Below, piece after piece: positions 55,449-64,000 of a DNA stretch of 64,000 nt. The stretch's first letter is position 1. Every line of letters starts with the position of its first letter. Both the position numbers and the translations under genes were made by a program. The DNA comes from Nitratireductor indicus C115 (GTDB lineage Bacteria; Pseudomonadota; Alphaproteobacteria; Rhizobiales; Rhizobiaceae): NCBI RefSeq assembly GCF_000300515.1, contig NZ_AMSI01000002.1, positions 1 to 64,000 of the forward strand, in the 5' to 3' direction. Below the pieces are notes generated by a model. The model did no database searches and had not been told where the DNA came from. It worked only from the letters and a program-made list of their open reading frames with translations.

Positions 55449-56195
55449 TTACCGTCGCAGGCCAAGGCGCGGAAATACCTGCATGACCCCGCCGATCAGA
55501 AATAGATAAAGACCTGTTGCCGCCAGCCCAAGGCGCACTACCTCATTGGCCTGCATGTTTTGCACGAGCGCCACCACGCCCAGAGCGCACCAGACCAGAA
55601 AAACCATAAGATTGAGCGTGCGCAGCCGCTTCACCCGTACGGGATGAAGAAAATGGATGGGCAGGAAAGTCAGAATTGCCGAAACCACCACCACCGCGAA
55701 TGAGACCTGTTCCCCCGGCTGGGTCACGAACAGCGTGAAAACCACCATGTTCCAGACGACTGGAAACCCCTTGAAGAAATTCTCTCGCGTCTTCATTCCT
55801 GTGTCGGCGTAATAGATCGCACTGGTGACCACGATCAGGGCTGCCGAAAGAAAGGAGAGTCCCTGCCCCATGAAACCGCTCTGATAGAGTGCAAAAGCGG
55901 GAATAAGTACATAGGTCACGTAGTCGATGATGTTGTCGAGCATATCGCCAGACCACGTGGGCAGCACTTCCTTGACCTCGAGCCGGCGCGCGATCGGCCC
56001 GTCGATACCGTCGACGAAAAGGGCGAGGCCCAGCCACCAGAACATCGCAGTCCAGCGCTCCTCGCTTGCCGCAACCAGGGAAAGAAAGGCAAGAAACGAC
56101 CCCGATGCGGTGAGAAGATGAACGGAAAAGGCTTTCGCCTGCGGCGCAGTGACCTTCTTGCCTATGGCTGGCTTTCTGAGTGCCGGTTTTTTCAT
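55449..56195 (-). CDS. pcs: Phosphatidylcholine synthase
   Basis: A 248-residue membrane CDP-alcohol phosphotransferase that joins CDP-diacylglycerol with choline. The family motif reads DGIDGPIARR followed by GDMLDNIID. About eight hydrophobic helices surround it. Length and sequence match Pcs of rhizobia and Brucella, where phosphatidylcholine matters for host interaction. It is monocistronic; the 266 bases beyond its start, up to the UbiH-like gene, contain no feature I can support. Confidence 0.93.
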   Translation of the reverse strand: MKKPALRKPAIGKKVTAPQAKAFSVHLLTASGSFLAFLSLVAASEERWTAMFWWLGLALFVDGIDGPIARRLEVKEVLPTWSGDMLDNIIDYVTYVLIPAFALYQSGFMGQGLSFLSAALIVVTSAIYYADTGMKTRENFFKGFPVVWNMVVFTLFVTQPGEQVSFAVVVVSAILTFLPIHFLHPVRVKRLRTLNLMVFLVWCALGVVALVQNMQANEVVRLGLAATGLYLFLIGGVMQVFPRLGLRR

Positions 56196-56462
56196 GGGCG
56201 CCCCGCGAGCGTCTGTCTGCCGGCCTTGCGGCGATTGCCGTTGAACTTGTTATCGGTGGCAAAGATTACAGGAAGGGCGCGCCCGGACACAAGATGCGCA
56301 CAAGCAGGCAGGCCCTTAAACCAGTGCGAAACCCCTTGTCTGTCCCAGATTGCGGCGGGTTGGGTGCTTTCGCCGCGTTGAACCTTGCCCGCGCATGCAC
56401 CATCATGAGAAAGAGCGGTCGATGGGAATCCCCGTCACCGGTTCCACGGATGGAAGAATGCC

Positions 56463-57683
56463 ATGAGCCAGAACGATGCCGATATTTTCGTTGCCGGAAC
56501 CGGCCCCGCGGGCCTGATCGCGGCGTTGATGCTGGCGCGCAGCGGCCATCACGTCATCCTTGCAGGTCCGCCTCCCACGGCAAAGGATCGGCGCACCGTC
56601 GCGCTGATGCGGCCGTCGCTGGATTATCTCGCACCTCTTGGCCTTCTCGATGGACTGAAGGCAGAGATTGCGCCCCTGCGCAGCATGCGCCTGATCGATG
56701 CCACAGGCAGGCTGATCCGCAGCCCGACGGTAACCTTCCATGCTGGTGAAATCGGCGAGGACTATTTCGGCCTCAACATCCCCAATGCCCGTCTCACCGA
56801 GGTGCTGGCACAGGCCATTCGCGACGAACCGGCGATCGCATGGCACGAAAGCATGGTCGAAGGATGGGAATGCCGCCCCGATGCGGTAATCGCCACGCTC
56901 GCCGACGGCACACGGATCGAGGCAAAGCTCGCGGTCGCGGCCGACGGCCGCAAATCCCCGGCGCGCGATGCTGCCGGCATCAGCGCCAAGGTTCGCATGC
57001 TTCCGCAATCGGCGCTGGTCTTGAATTTCGCACACACCCGGGACCATGGTTTCGCTTCAACGGAATTTCATGCCGAAAGCGGCCCTTGCGTTCAGGTTCC
57101 CCTGCCCGGCATGCGCTCCAGCCTGGTCTGGGTTTTGCAGCCGGAAGATGCCGACATGCTGGTCCAGTTCAACGATGCCGCCTTGTCGGCCAAGGTCGAG
57201 GAACGGCTGGATTCCATGCTCGGTCATGTCACCGTCGAGCGCGGAAGGCAGGTTTATCCGCTGAGCACGCTCATGCCCTCGCGTTTCGGCCTCAACCGAG
57301 TGGCGCTGATCGGCGAGGCAGCCCATGTCTTCCCGCCGATCTCCGCCCAGGGGCTCAACCTTGGCATTCGCGACGTGGAGGACCTCGTTGCGGTGGCCGA
57401 CGCGCACAGGGACGACCCAGGCAGTGCCTCCGCACTTTCTGCCTACGACCGCAAACGCCGCCCCGACATCATCGCCCGCAGCGGCTCGGTTAACCTCTTG
57501 AACGCTTCGCTGCTTTCCGGCTTTCTGCCAGCTCAGCTTGCTCGAAGTGCCGGGCTCGGCGTCATTGGCGGCTTCGCGCCGCTGAGGGCCTTCTTCATGC
57601 GCGAGGGCATGCGCCCGGGCAGCGGCTTTTCAGCCCTTTTCAATGTCAGGGGAAAAGGTCGGGCGGCAGAATCCCGTGGGTGA
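56463..57683 (+). CDS. UbiH/UbiF-family FAD-dependent monooxygenase
   Basis: A 406-residue flavoprotein hydroxylase. The FAD motif is VAGTGPAGLIAALMLARSG, the middle motif AADGRKSPAR, and the third NRVALIGEAAHVFPPISAQG followed by LNLGIRD, the standard UbiH set. It probably hydroxylates the ubiquinone ring. Which of UbiH, UbiF/Coq7-like or UbiL it is cannot be decided here. Its 3' end overlaps the convergent AEC transporter gene by 38 bases. Confidence 0.88.
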   Translation: MSQNDADIFVAGTGPAGLIAALMLARSGHHVILAGPPPTAKDRRTVALMRPSLDYLAPLGLLDGLKAEIAPLRSMRLIDATGRLIRSPTVTFHAGEIGEDYFGLNIPNARLTEVLAQAIRDEPAIAWHESMVEGWECRPDAVIATLADGTRIEAKLAVAADGRKSPARDAAGISAKVRMLPQSALVLNFAHTRDHGFASTEFHAESGPCVQVPLPGMRSSLVWVLQPEDADMLVQFNDAALSAKVEERLDSMLGHVTVERGRQVYPLSTLMPSRFGLNRVALIGEAAHVFPPISAQGLNLGIRDVEDLVAVADAHRDDPGSASALSAYDRKRRPDIIARSGSVNLLNASLLSGFLPAQLARSAGLGVIGGFAPLRAFFMREGMRPGSGFSALFNVRGKGRAAESRG

Positions 57684-58608
57684 TGGCATAAAGCAGCGCT
57701 GTCACCGTTCCCACCGACAGAATTGTCGTGATCAGAACGCTCGCCGAGGCGCGTTCCATCCAGACACCATATTGCTGGCTGATGACGAAGACATTGGTGG
57801 CGGTCGGCAGTGAAGCCAGGAGCACTGCGGAAAACACCCAACTCTCGGAAAAATTGCCGACCCAGCTCAGGATCACGTAACAAAGCAGCGGGTGAACCAC
57901 GAGCTTCAGCACCGCAATCACCCCCAATTCGCGCGGCACACGCCTGAGCGGGCGCAGCGCCAGACTGACCCCCATGGCAAACAGCGCGCATGGAGCAGCC
58001 GCAGAAGCGAGATAGGCGAGAAGCCGCTCCACCGGCAGCGGCGGCTGGAAATGAAGAGCCGCAGCCCCCACTCCCACAGCCGTGGCCAGAATGAATGGAT
58101 GCAGAACGATCTTGCGCAACACGTCGAGCGCCATTCGCGCAGGGCTTTCGTGCCGCCCTCCCGAAATCGCCATCAGCATGGGCGTCACGGCGAAATGAAC
58201 CATATTCTCGAAGCAGAAGATCAGGGCGACGGGTACGGCCGCCTCTTCCCCGAATGCAAGGAGGGCAAGCCCCGGTCCCATATAGCCGATATTGCCATAG
58301 GCGGCGGACAACCCTTTAATAGTGCTTTCGGCAATGGAACTGCCACCAAGCAGCATGGAACCGGCAAACATGATGCCGAAAACGATGTAGGTTGAGGCGA
58401 CAGCACCGAAAATATAGCTCCATTCGGTGAGCTGTTCGATCGGCGTCTTGGCAAGCAGCTGGAAAAACAGGGCCGGAAGCGCCACATAGATGACGAAAGT
58501 GTTCATCCAGCCAAGGGCTTCCACCGGCTGAGGTCTCAGCCTCGCCATAGCGTAGCCGATAAAGATCAAGCCGAAAAACGGCAGAACGAGCCCGGTGACT
58601 TCCGACAT
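57646..58608 (-). CDS. AEC-family auxin-efflux-type transporter
   Basis: A 320-residue membrane protein with about ten hydrophobic helices in two halves of five, the AEC fold. N-terminus LVLPFFGLIFIGYAMARLRP and segment AYGNIGYMGPGLALLAFGEEA (with the crossing-helix Asn/Gly) are typical. Substrates in bacteria are small carboxylates such as malate or malonate; none can be named here. Confidence 0.87.
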   Translation of the reverse strand: MSEVTGLVLPFFGLIFIGYAMARLRPQPVEALGWMNTFVIYVALPALFFQLLAKTPIEQLTEWSYIFGAVASTYIVFGIMFAGSMLLGGSSIAESTIKGLSAAYGNIGYMGPGLALLAFGEEAAVPVALIFCFENMVHFAVTPMLMAISGGRHESPARMALDVLRKIVLHPFILATAVGVGAAALHFQPPLPVERLLAYLASAAAPCALFAMGVSLALRPLRRVPRELGVIAVLKLVVHPLLCYVILSWVGNFSESWVFSAVLLASLPTATNVFVISQQYGVWMERASASVLITTILSVGTVTALLYAITHGILPPDLFP

Positions 58609-58758
58609 CTTGCAATCATTTCGCGGGCCGACCGCTTGCGCAGATGCCGCGTCCCTATTCGCTATTCCCGCGCTAGCCCGCCCGCGGGCCTGCCGTCAAG
58701 CCGCGGGATTGAATTGTTGCCACAGCTGCGCCACATAGGGGGCAGAGGTAAGTAGAAT

Positions 58759-59091
58759 ATGCCACATATAGGATTAGCGAAATTCCGCATCGGCCAGGTG
58801 GTCAAGCACCGGCTGTTTTCATTCCGCGGCGTTGTCTTCGACGTCGACCCGGAGTTCAACAACACTGAGGAATGGTACGAGGCCATTCCGGCCGAGGTGC
58901 GCCCGCGCAAGGACCAGCCATTTTATCATCTGCTCGCCGAGAACGACGAGACGGAGTATGTCGCCTATGTCTCGGAGCAGAACCTGCAGGCCGACGAATC
59001 GGGCGAGCCCATGCGCCATCCGCAACTTGCCGAGTTCTTCGTAGAAACGGCTGACGGCCACTACGAGCCCCGCGAGCGCATTCATCACTGA
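58759..59091 (+). CDS. hspQ: Heat-shock protein HspQ (YccV)
   Basis: A 110-residue hemimethylated-DNA-binding/YccV-domain protein. KFRIGQVVKHRLFSFRGVVFDVDPEF and QPFYHLLAENDETEYVAYVSEQNL are diagnostic. In E. coli HspQ modulates Lon-dependent proteolysis and DnaA stability; the alphaproteobacterial form is about the same length. Monocistronic, with a double hairpin region after it. Confidence 0.93.
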   Translation: MPHIGLAKFRIGQVVKHRLFSFRGVVFDVDPEFNNTEEWYEAIPAEVRPRKDQPFYHLLAENDETEYVAYVSEQNLQADESGEPMRHPQLAEFFVETADGHYEPRERIHH

Positions 59092-59112
59092 AACGTTTCA
59101 ATTGAGGCGGTT

Positions 59113-59130
59113 CCCTACCTTTTGGTAGGG
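59113..59130 (+). other. Perfect CCCTACC/GGTAGGG hairpin
   Basis: A 7-bp perfect stem with a TTTT loop, 21 bases after the hspQ stop and before the main terminator. It has no U-tract of its own. Confidence 0.5.
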
Positions 59131-59185
59131 CCAGACCGGTTGGATGAAACAATTGAATTGCGTTTATTCGGCTTTCCAAACGAAA

Positions 59186-59212
59186 ACAGGGCCCAGCGGG
59201 CCCTGTTTTTTT
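59186..59212. terminator. Bidirectional terminator between hspQ and ialB
   Basis: ACAGGGCCC-AGC-GGGCCCTGT with TTTTTTT on the plus strand and AAAA in front, which gives a T-run on the minus strand. It serves the convergent hspQ and ialB genes. Confidence 0.9.
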
Positions 59213-59226
59213 GGTTCTGTGAGAGC

Positions 59227-59856
59227 TTACTGGCCCTGCTTGGCCTTTTCCTGCGCCTGGCGCAGCTTCTCGGTGAACTCTTCGTTGTTTTTGTTCACGA
59301 AATCCTGCAGCTTCTTCTGGCGGTCCTCAATGTCGGACTGCGGCAGCGGATCGCCATCGTAGGCAGCGGTGAAGCCCGAAAGCGGCATTTTGATCGGATT
59401 CGGCTGGTTCTGGAAATTGACCGAGGTCAGCGTGAGTTCCGAACCGCGCTTGAAGGACGCGACGAGGTTGTCGGTCAGCGGGGCCTCGGCGATGCAGCGG
59501 TCGGGAAGGCAGATGGCATAATCGATCTTCTGCGTCTGTCCGCCGTCGATCTGCATGCCGATGCCGGGAGGCACCATACGACCGGTCGGCACCGTGATCT
59601 GGAAGACCTTGCGGTTCACCTTGCCCTTGACCTCGATCAGGCTGACACCGGTGATCATCTGGCCGGTTTCGGCCACGAGCACGTTCTGCACATTGCAGAT
59701 ATCGACGTCTTCCTGCTTGGTGCAGGCCTTGAACCAGCCACGTGGCAGCTGTTGGGCTTGCTGCGCGGCGGCAACGCCAACTCCGCTTGCCGTCACGCAA
59801 AGGGCGCCGGCAGCAACGGTAAGGGTGCGGATTGCTTTCGCGTTCAGGCTCTTCAT
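59227..59856 (-). CDS. Invasion-associated locus B (IalB) family protein
   Basis: A 209-residue secreted protein. A Sec signal peptide (about 1-31, ending GVAAA) precedes a domain with paired cysteines (KACTKQEDVDIC and AICLPDRCIAEAPL), the IalB pattern. The C-terminus is an unusually charged, helical Gln/Lys/Glu tail (residues ~170-209). IalB of Bartonella is linked to erythrocyte invasion; in other rhizobia the family is common and its role unknown. ATG at 59856 follows AGAGGAAC. Confidence 0.87.
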   Translation of the reverse strand: MKSLNAKAIRTLTVAAGALCVTASGVGVAAAQQAQQLPRGWFKACTKQEDVDICNVQNVLVAETGQMITGVSLIEVKGKVNRKVFQITVPTGRMVPPGIGMQIDGGQTQKIDYAICLPDRCIAEAPLTDNLVASFKRGSELTLTSVNFQNQPNPIKMPLSGFTAAYDGDPLPQSDIEDRQKKLQDFVNKNNEEFTEKLRQAQEKAKQGQ

Positions 59857-60112
59857 ATGGCTCAGTTCCTCTAATGCACAGCGCCAGATAATTTCCGTCA
59901 GCGTCACCTGTTGTTTAAATGCGGCGACAGCATGACCTTCGCGGGCGTGTTACACCTCTCGGACAGCCAAATCCAGCCCGCACCGCCATTTCGTCAGACT
60001 TTATACAACGGTGCGGCAAACATCACACGGTGCTGGGGCCTGCGCCCTTCCACTATGATAGGCTCATTATCGAATCATAGATTTTCCATGATTGTTTGGC
60101 AAAGGTGCATGC

Positions 60113-61948
60113 ATGAAGTCCCAGAAGGCGATCTCCCGGGCCATTGCGGCGGCAGCGTTTCTGGTCGCAACCAGCGCATTCGCCGCCGCTCAGCAGCCGG
60201 CGCGAGGCATCGCGATGCACGGGAAGCCTGCGCTCGCGGATGATTTCGGCTCTTTTCCCTATGTGAATGCGGATGCGCCCAAGGGTGGCGCCATCACCTA
60301 TTGCGTGGTCGGCACCTTCGACAATCTCAACCCGTTCATCCTCAAGAGCATGCGCACGACCGCGCGTGGTGTCGTTGACACGATTTTCGGAAATCTGGTC
60401 TTCGAACCGCTGATGATGCGCAGCGCCGATGAGCCATTCTCCCTCTATGGCCTCCTGGCCGAGAGCGTGTCGATGAACGAGGAGCGCACCGAAGCCGAGT
60501 TCAACCTCAATCCCGATGCGAAATGGTCGGATGGTGAACCGGTAACGCCTGAAGATGTGATATTCACCTACGAAGTCTTCGCGAAAAAGGGCCGCCCCCC
60601 CTATTCGAGCCGCATGGACAAGATCGAAAAGATCGAAAAGACCGGCGAGCACAGCGTGCGCTTTACCTTCAACGACAAGGCGGACCGTGAGTTTCCGCTG
60701 ATCGTCGCCTTGACCCCGATCGTCCCCGCGCACGCCTTCGACGAGGAAACCTTCGATCGCAGCACGCTCAAGCCAGTCATCGGTAGCGGAGCCTATCGCA
60801 TCTCCAAGGTCGAGCCCGGCACGCGCATCGTCTTCGAGCGCAACAGGGAATATTGGGGCGAGAACGTCCCCTCCAAGCGCGGCTACGACAATTTCGACCG
60901 CATCACGATCGAATATTTCCTCAACGTCAATTCGCTTATCGAGGCGTTCAAGAAGGGGATTTGCTCGGTCTATTCCGAATCCGATCCCGTGCGCCGTCAG
61001 CGCGGCATCGATTTTCCCGCAGCCCAGGACGGCAGGGTCGTTGCCGAGACATTCCGCAACGGCGTTCCGCCGGCAGTGTCCGGCTTCTTCTTCAACACCC
61101 GGCGCGCAAAATTCGCCGACCCGCGCGTACGGCGCGCTTTGTCGAAACTCTATGATTTCGGCTGGATCAACAAGAACATCCTGAACGGCGAATACGAACG
61201 GACCCTGAGCTACTGGCAAGGCTCCTATCTGTCCGCTCTAGGTGAGCCGGCAAACGAGAAGGAAAAGGGACTTCTCGAACCCTTCATGGATCGTGTTACG
61301 CCGGATGTGATGGACGGCACCTATGGAAAGCGCGAAACCGCCGGCGCAGAGCTTGGCCGCGACGAACTGCGCGAAGCCTTCGACCTCCTGAAAGAAGCCG
61401 GCTACAAATTGCAGGGCAGACAGCTGGTGAATTCTTCCGGCGAGCCGCTGACGATGGAAATCCTCGTCACATCTCAGGAAGGCGAACGGCTTGCCGCCGT
61501 CTACCAGCGCGCGCTGCAAAAGCTGGGCATTGGCGTTTCGATCCGGCTTCTCGACGATTCCCAGGCGCAGCAGCGCAAGCAAAGCTATGATTTCGACGTC
61601 ATCATCGCATCGGTCGGCTTTTCCGGCACGCTGTCGCCCGGCATCGAACAGATCAACCGCTGGGGATCGCAGGCAGCCCGCACCGAGGGTACGTTCAACC
61701 TCTCGGGTTCAGCCGATCCTGCCATCGACGCCATGATAGAGGCTATGCTGAACGCACGCACCGAGGACGATTACATCGCCGCCGTGCGGGCGCTCGACCG
61801 CCTGCTGATCGCCGGTGCCTATGTGGTGCCGATGCAGCACAACAACGATGAGTGGGTGGCCTACTGGGCGAAATACGCCCATCCCGACAAAACGCCGCTC
61901 TATGGATACAAGCTGCAGACCTGGTGGCAGAAACCGGAAAGCAACTGA
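60113..61948 (+). CDS. Periplasmic peptide-binding protein (YejA/SBP family 5)
   Basis: A 611-residue extracellular solute-binding protein of family 5. Signal peptide 1-28 (ending FAAAQ region), then GIAMHGKPALADDFGSFPYVNADAPKGG, the start typical of YejA proteins that take up microcin C and oligopeptides or defensins in Brucella and Rhizobium. NLNPDAKWSDGEPVTPEDVIFT is the family signature. Permeases and ATPase (yejBEF) are not adjacent within the window; the next gene is unrelated. ATG at 60113 follows AAAGGTGC. Confidence 0.88.
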   Translation: MKSQKAISRAIAAAAFLVATSAFAAAQQPARGIAMHGKPALADDFGSFPYVNADAPKGGAITYCVVGTFDNLNPFILKSMRTTARGVVDTIFGNLVFEPLMMRSADEPFSLYGLLAESVSMNEERTEAEFNLNPDAKWSDGEPVTPEDVIFTYEVFAKKGRPPYSSRMDKIEKIEKTGEHSVRFTFNDKADREFPLIVALTPIVPAHAFDEETFDRSTLKPVIGSGAYRISKVEPGTRIVFERNREYWGENVPSKRGYDNFDRITIEYFLNVNSLIEAFKKGICSVYSESDPVRRQRGIDFPAAQDGRVVAETFRNGVPPAVSGFFFNTRRAKFADPRVRRALSKLYDFGWINKNILNGEYERTLSYWQGSYLSALGEPANEKEKGLLEPFMDRVTPDVMDGTYGKRETAGAELGRDELREAFDLLKEAGYKLQGRQLVNSSGEPLTMEILVTSQEGERLAAVYQRALQKLGIGVSIRLLDDSQAQQRKQSYDFDVIIASVGFSGTLSPGIEQINRWGSQAARTEGTFNLSGSADPAIDAMIEAMLNARTEDDYIAAVRALDRLLIAGAYVVPMQHNNDEWVAYWAKYAHPDKTPLYGYKLQTWWQKPESN

Positions 61949-61985
61949 CAGTTCATCAGGCCGCAACACCGCATGAGGAGTAGCC

Positions 61986-62669
61986 ATGACCACCTCCCTG
62001 CCCGTCGCCATCGACATCGTTTCCGATGTCGTGTGCCCATGGTGTTACCTGGGCCGCGCGCGGCTCAACAAGGCATTGGCGCAAATCCCGCAGACGACCG
62101 TAGCCATCAACTGGCGGCCCTATCAGCTCGACCCCAGCATCCCGGCCGGAGGCAAGGACCGGCAGACCTATATGATGGAGAAATTCGGCGATGCCGAGCG
62201 CATCCGCACGGCTCACACGCAATTGACGGAGCTTGGCCGCGAGGTCGACATCGATTTCGATTTCGACGCCATCAATGTCGCGCCCAACACGCTCGACGCC
62301 CATCGTGTGATCCGCTGGGCGGCAACCGCGGGGCCGGATGTACAGGACCGCGTGGTTGGCCGGCTGTTTGCGCTTTATTTCGAGGAAGGCGCCGATATCG
62401 GCAACCCTGCAGTCCTGATTAAAGCAGCAGGCGATGCCGGCATGGATAAAGCCCTTGTCGAGACTCTGCTTGCAACCGAGGCCGACCGCCCGGAGGTCGA
62501 ACAGGAAATCGAGACTGCCCGCAAGATGGGTATTACCGGGGTTCCATGCTTCCTGTTCGAAGGCCGCTATGCGGTTATGGGCGCGCAGGATGTGCAAACA
62601 CTGGCCGGGGCGATCACCCAGATCGCCGAGGCAAAGGCCAACGGCACGCTGGATCAGCCAGCGGGATAA
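61986..62669 (+). CDS. DsbA-family oxidoreductase (FrnE-like)
   Basis: A 227-residue DsbA-like thiol protein. The CPWC active site (Cys17-Cys20) lies in DIVSDVVCPWCYLGRARLNKAL, and the cis-Pro loop is ITGVPCFLFEGRYAVMGAQ. No signal peptide, so it is cytoplasmic like FrnE of Deinococcus, reported to aid oxidative-stress resistance. ATGAGGAGT precedes the start. It is 37 bases after the binding-protein stop and may be co-transcribed. Confidence 0.9.
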   Translation: MTTSLPVAIDIVSDVVCPWCYLGRARLNKALAQIPQTTVAINWRPYQLDPSIPAGGKDRQTYMMEKFGDAERIRTAHTQLTELGREVDIDFDFDAINVAPNTLDAHRVIRWAATAGPDVQDRVVGRLFALYFEEGADIGNPAVLIKAAGDAGMDKALVETLLATEADRPEVEQEIETARKMGITGVPCFLFEGRYAVMGAQDVQTLAGAITQIAEAKANGTLDQPAG

Positions 62670-62678
62670 TGGCATGAC

Positions 62679-62700
62679 AGCCGGGCAGCCTCGCCCGGCT
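62679..62700. terminator. Hairpin between convergent frnE-like gene and mfd
   Basis: AGCCGGGC and GCCCGGCT pair perfectly around AGCCTC in the 53-base gap between two convergent stops. The U-tract is weak on both sides. Confidence 0.6.
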
Positions 62701-62722
62701 TCTCGATACCCGCCCGAACCTG

Positions 62723-64000
62723 TCAGGCAACCTTCTTGTCAATCAGCCGAACGAGCTGCGTCATGATGACAGCCGCGCCTGCAAGACGCTTTTCAGGCGT
62801 TGGCCAGTCGCGGATGAACACAATCCCCTGATCTGGCCGGATTTTGGCGAGCGAGCCCTGTTCGCCGATGAATTTCACCAGCCCGACAGGATCGGCAAAG
62901 CTCTGCCCACGGAAATGCACGACCGCGCCTTTCGGACCGGCGTCGAGCTTCTCGACATTGGCGCGCCGACAGAGCGCCTTGATGTAGACGATCTTGAGCA
63001 GGTGATCGACCTCCTGCGGCAATGGGCCGAAACGGTCGATGAGCTCCGCGCCAAATGCATCGATCTCCTCCGGCGTGTCCAGTTCGGCAAGCCGGCGATA
63101 AAGACCGAGCCGCAGCTGGAGATCGGACACATAACCTTCCGGGATCATCACAGCCGTACCGACCGTGATCTGCGGCGACCAGCCCGTGTCGGAAACCTCG
63201 TCGGATCCCTTCAGTTCGGCGACAGCCTCCTCCAACATCTGCTGATAGAGTTCGTAGCCGACTTCCTTGACATGACCGGATTGCTCCTCGCCGAGCAGAT
63301 TGCCTGCCCCGCGCAAGTCGAGATCGTGGCTCGCCAACTGGAAACCGGCACCGAGCGTATCGAGCGACTGGAGCACCTTGAGCCGGCGTTCCGCCGTGCT
63401 GGTCAGCGTGCGGTTGGCAGGCAGCGTGAAGAGCGCGTAGGCCCGCACCTTGGAGCGCCCCACCCGCCCGCGCAGCTGGTAAAGCTGCGCCAGGCCGAAC
63501 ATATCCGCCCGATGCACGATCAGCGTGTTGGCCGTCGGGATGTCGAGACCCGATTCCACGATGGTCGTCGACAGAAGCACGTCGTACTGGCCATCATAGA
63601 AGGCGTTCATGATGTCGTCGAGTTCACCCGGCGGCAATTGACCATGGGCGGTCGCGACCTTCAGTTCCGGAACCTGTTCGGCAAGGAAATCGCGAATTTC
63701 GGCAAGATCGGAGATGCGCGGCACCACATAGAAGCTCTGACCGCCGCGATAGCGTTCGCGCAACAGCGTCTCGCGGATGACCAGCGGATCGAAGGGCGAA
63801 ATGAAGCTGCGCACCGCCATGCGGTCGACCGGCGCCGTTGTGATGAGCGAAAGCTCGCGCACACCCGTCAGCGCCAGTTGCAGCGTGCGTGGGATCGGCG
63901 TTGCAGAAAGCGTCAGGACATGGACATCGGACTTCAGATCCTTCAGACGCTCCTTGTGCTTGACGCCGAAATGCTGCTCCTCGTCGATGATGAGGAGGCC
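62723..64000 (-). CDS. mfd: Transcription-repair coupling factor, C-terminal part (cut by window end)
   Basis: This is the last ~425 residues of Mfd, the ATP-dependent translocase that removes stalled RNA polymerase and recruits UvrA. The reading frame stays open to the window edge. Visible are Walker B DEEQHFG, motif III SATPIPRTLQLA, the RecG-like motif YDVLLSTTIVESGLDIPTAN, motif VI QLRGRVGRS and the C-terminal UvrA-interface domain (from VSDTGWSPQ). The N-terminal UvrB-homology and RNA-polymerase-binding parts lie outside. Sequence looks intact here. Confidence 0.95.
   Translation of the reverse strand, partial: GLLIIDEEQHFGVKHKERLKDLKSDVHVLTLSATPIPRTLQLALTGVRELSLITTAPVDRMAVRSFISPFDPLVIRETLLRERYRGGQSFYVVPRISDLAEIRDFLAEQVPELKVATAHGQLPPGELDDIMNAFYDGQYDVLLSTTIVESGLDIPTANTLIVHRADMFGLAQLYQLRGRVGRSKVRAYALFTLPANRTLTSTAERRLKVLQSLDTLGAGFQLASHDLDLRGAGNLLGEEQSGHVKEVGYELYQQMLEEAVAELKGSDEVSDTGWSPQITVGTAVMIPEGYVSDLQLRLGLYRRLAELDTPEEIDAFGAELIDRFGPLPQEVDHLLKIVYIKALCRRANVEKLDAGPKGAVVHFRGQSFADPVGLVKFIGEQGSLAKIRPDQGIVFIRDWPTPEKRLAGAAVIMTQLVRLIDKKVA

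Noticed and set aside
1-64000. CRISPR arrays, insertion sequences, prophage genes or tandem repeats
   Set aside because: None were seen on reading the window; no transposase- or integrase-like protein is encoded.

Overview
The window is a stretch of chromosome from a high-GC alphaproteobacterium, most likely Hyphomicrobiales (Brucellaceae/Phyllobacteriaceae type). The evidence is the lpdA-lipA pair, the fused ispDF gene, the order dusB-ntrB-ntrC-ntrY-ntrX-trkA-dat-hfq-hflX-mazG, a Pcs-type phosphatidylcholine synthase, an invasion-associated IalB protein, and frequent ATGA overlaps and TTG/GTG starts. No rRNA, insertion sequence, prophage or CRISPR array is visible. One tRNA gene (Ser, anticodon TGA) is present.

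Layout. 0-5 kb: an SGNH esterase, an HdeD-like membrane protein, lpdA and lipA of lipoate/pyruvate dehydrogenase metabolism, a small membrane protein, and a COQ10/RatA-like protein. 4.6-6.4 kb (minus): pncC/cinA and ispDF. 6.4-18.3 kb: the nitrogen-regulation block dusB-ntrBC-ntrYX, then trkA, a D-amino-acid transaminase, hfq and hflX. 18.3-24.4 kb: mazG, then a B6/one-carbon-flavoured operon (amidotransferase, MOSC, SHMT paralogue, pyridoxal kinase) divergent from a MocR/PdxR-type regulator. 24.5-30.8 kb: tRNA-Ser, a Stf0-like sulfotransferase, a secreted choloylglycine-hydrolase-family protein, a DUF808 membrane protein, RlpA and a DD-carboxypeptidase-like protein lacking the KTG motif. 31-36.5 kb: tmk-holB-metG-tatD-MBL-ybaK. 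36.6-42.7 kb: PaiB-like protein, frameshifted DUF1801 gene, ABC-2 exporter, VOC/TetR divergent pair with a perfect operator, and a PHA synthase.

42.7-48.1 kb (minus) is the most unusual part. It is a compact six-gene locus: an HExxH metallopeptidase carrying a partial HlyC-like tail, a stand-alone HlyC-family acyltransferase, two homologous glycine-zipper peptides with an identically placed GGG processing-like site, an ABC exporter without the usual N-terminal C39/C39-like domain, and an HlyD adaptor. I read it as a candidate secreted, post-translationally modified two-peptide bacteriocin/microcin system. The peptide cores contain no lysine, the residue that known HlyC enzymes acylate, so the chemistry is an open question. 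The locus starts from a very AT-rich leader (46 G+C in 180 bases, counted by hand) next to speDE.

48.3-64 kb: speD-speE, a glutathione S-transferase-like protein, a BMP-family (nucleoside-type) ABC transporter operon, pcs, a UbiH-like monooxygenase, an AEC transporter, hspQ, ialB, a YejA-like peptide-binding protein, a FrnE/DsbA-like oxidoreductase and the C-terminal part of mfd, cut by the window edge. The housekeeping regions look ordinary; the exporter/peptide locus is the accessory element.
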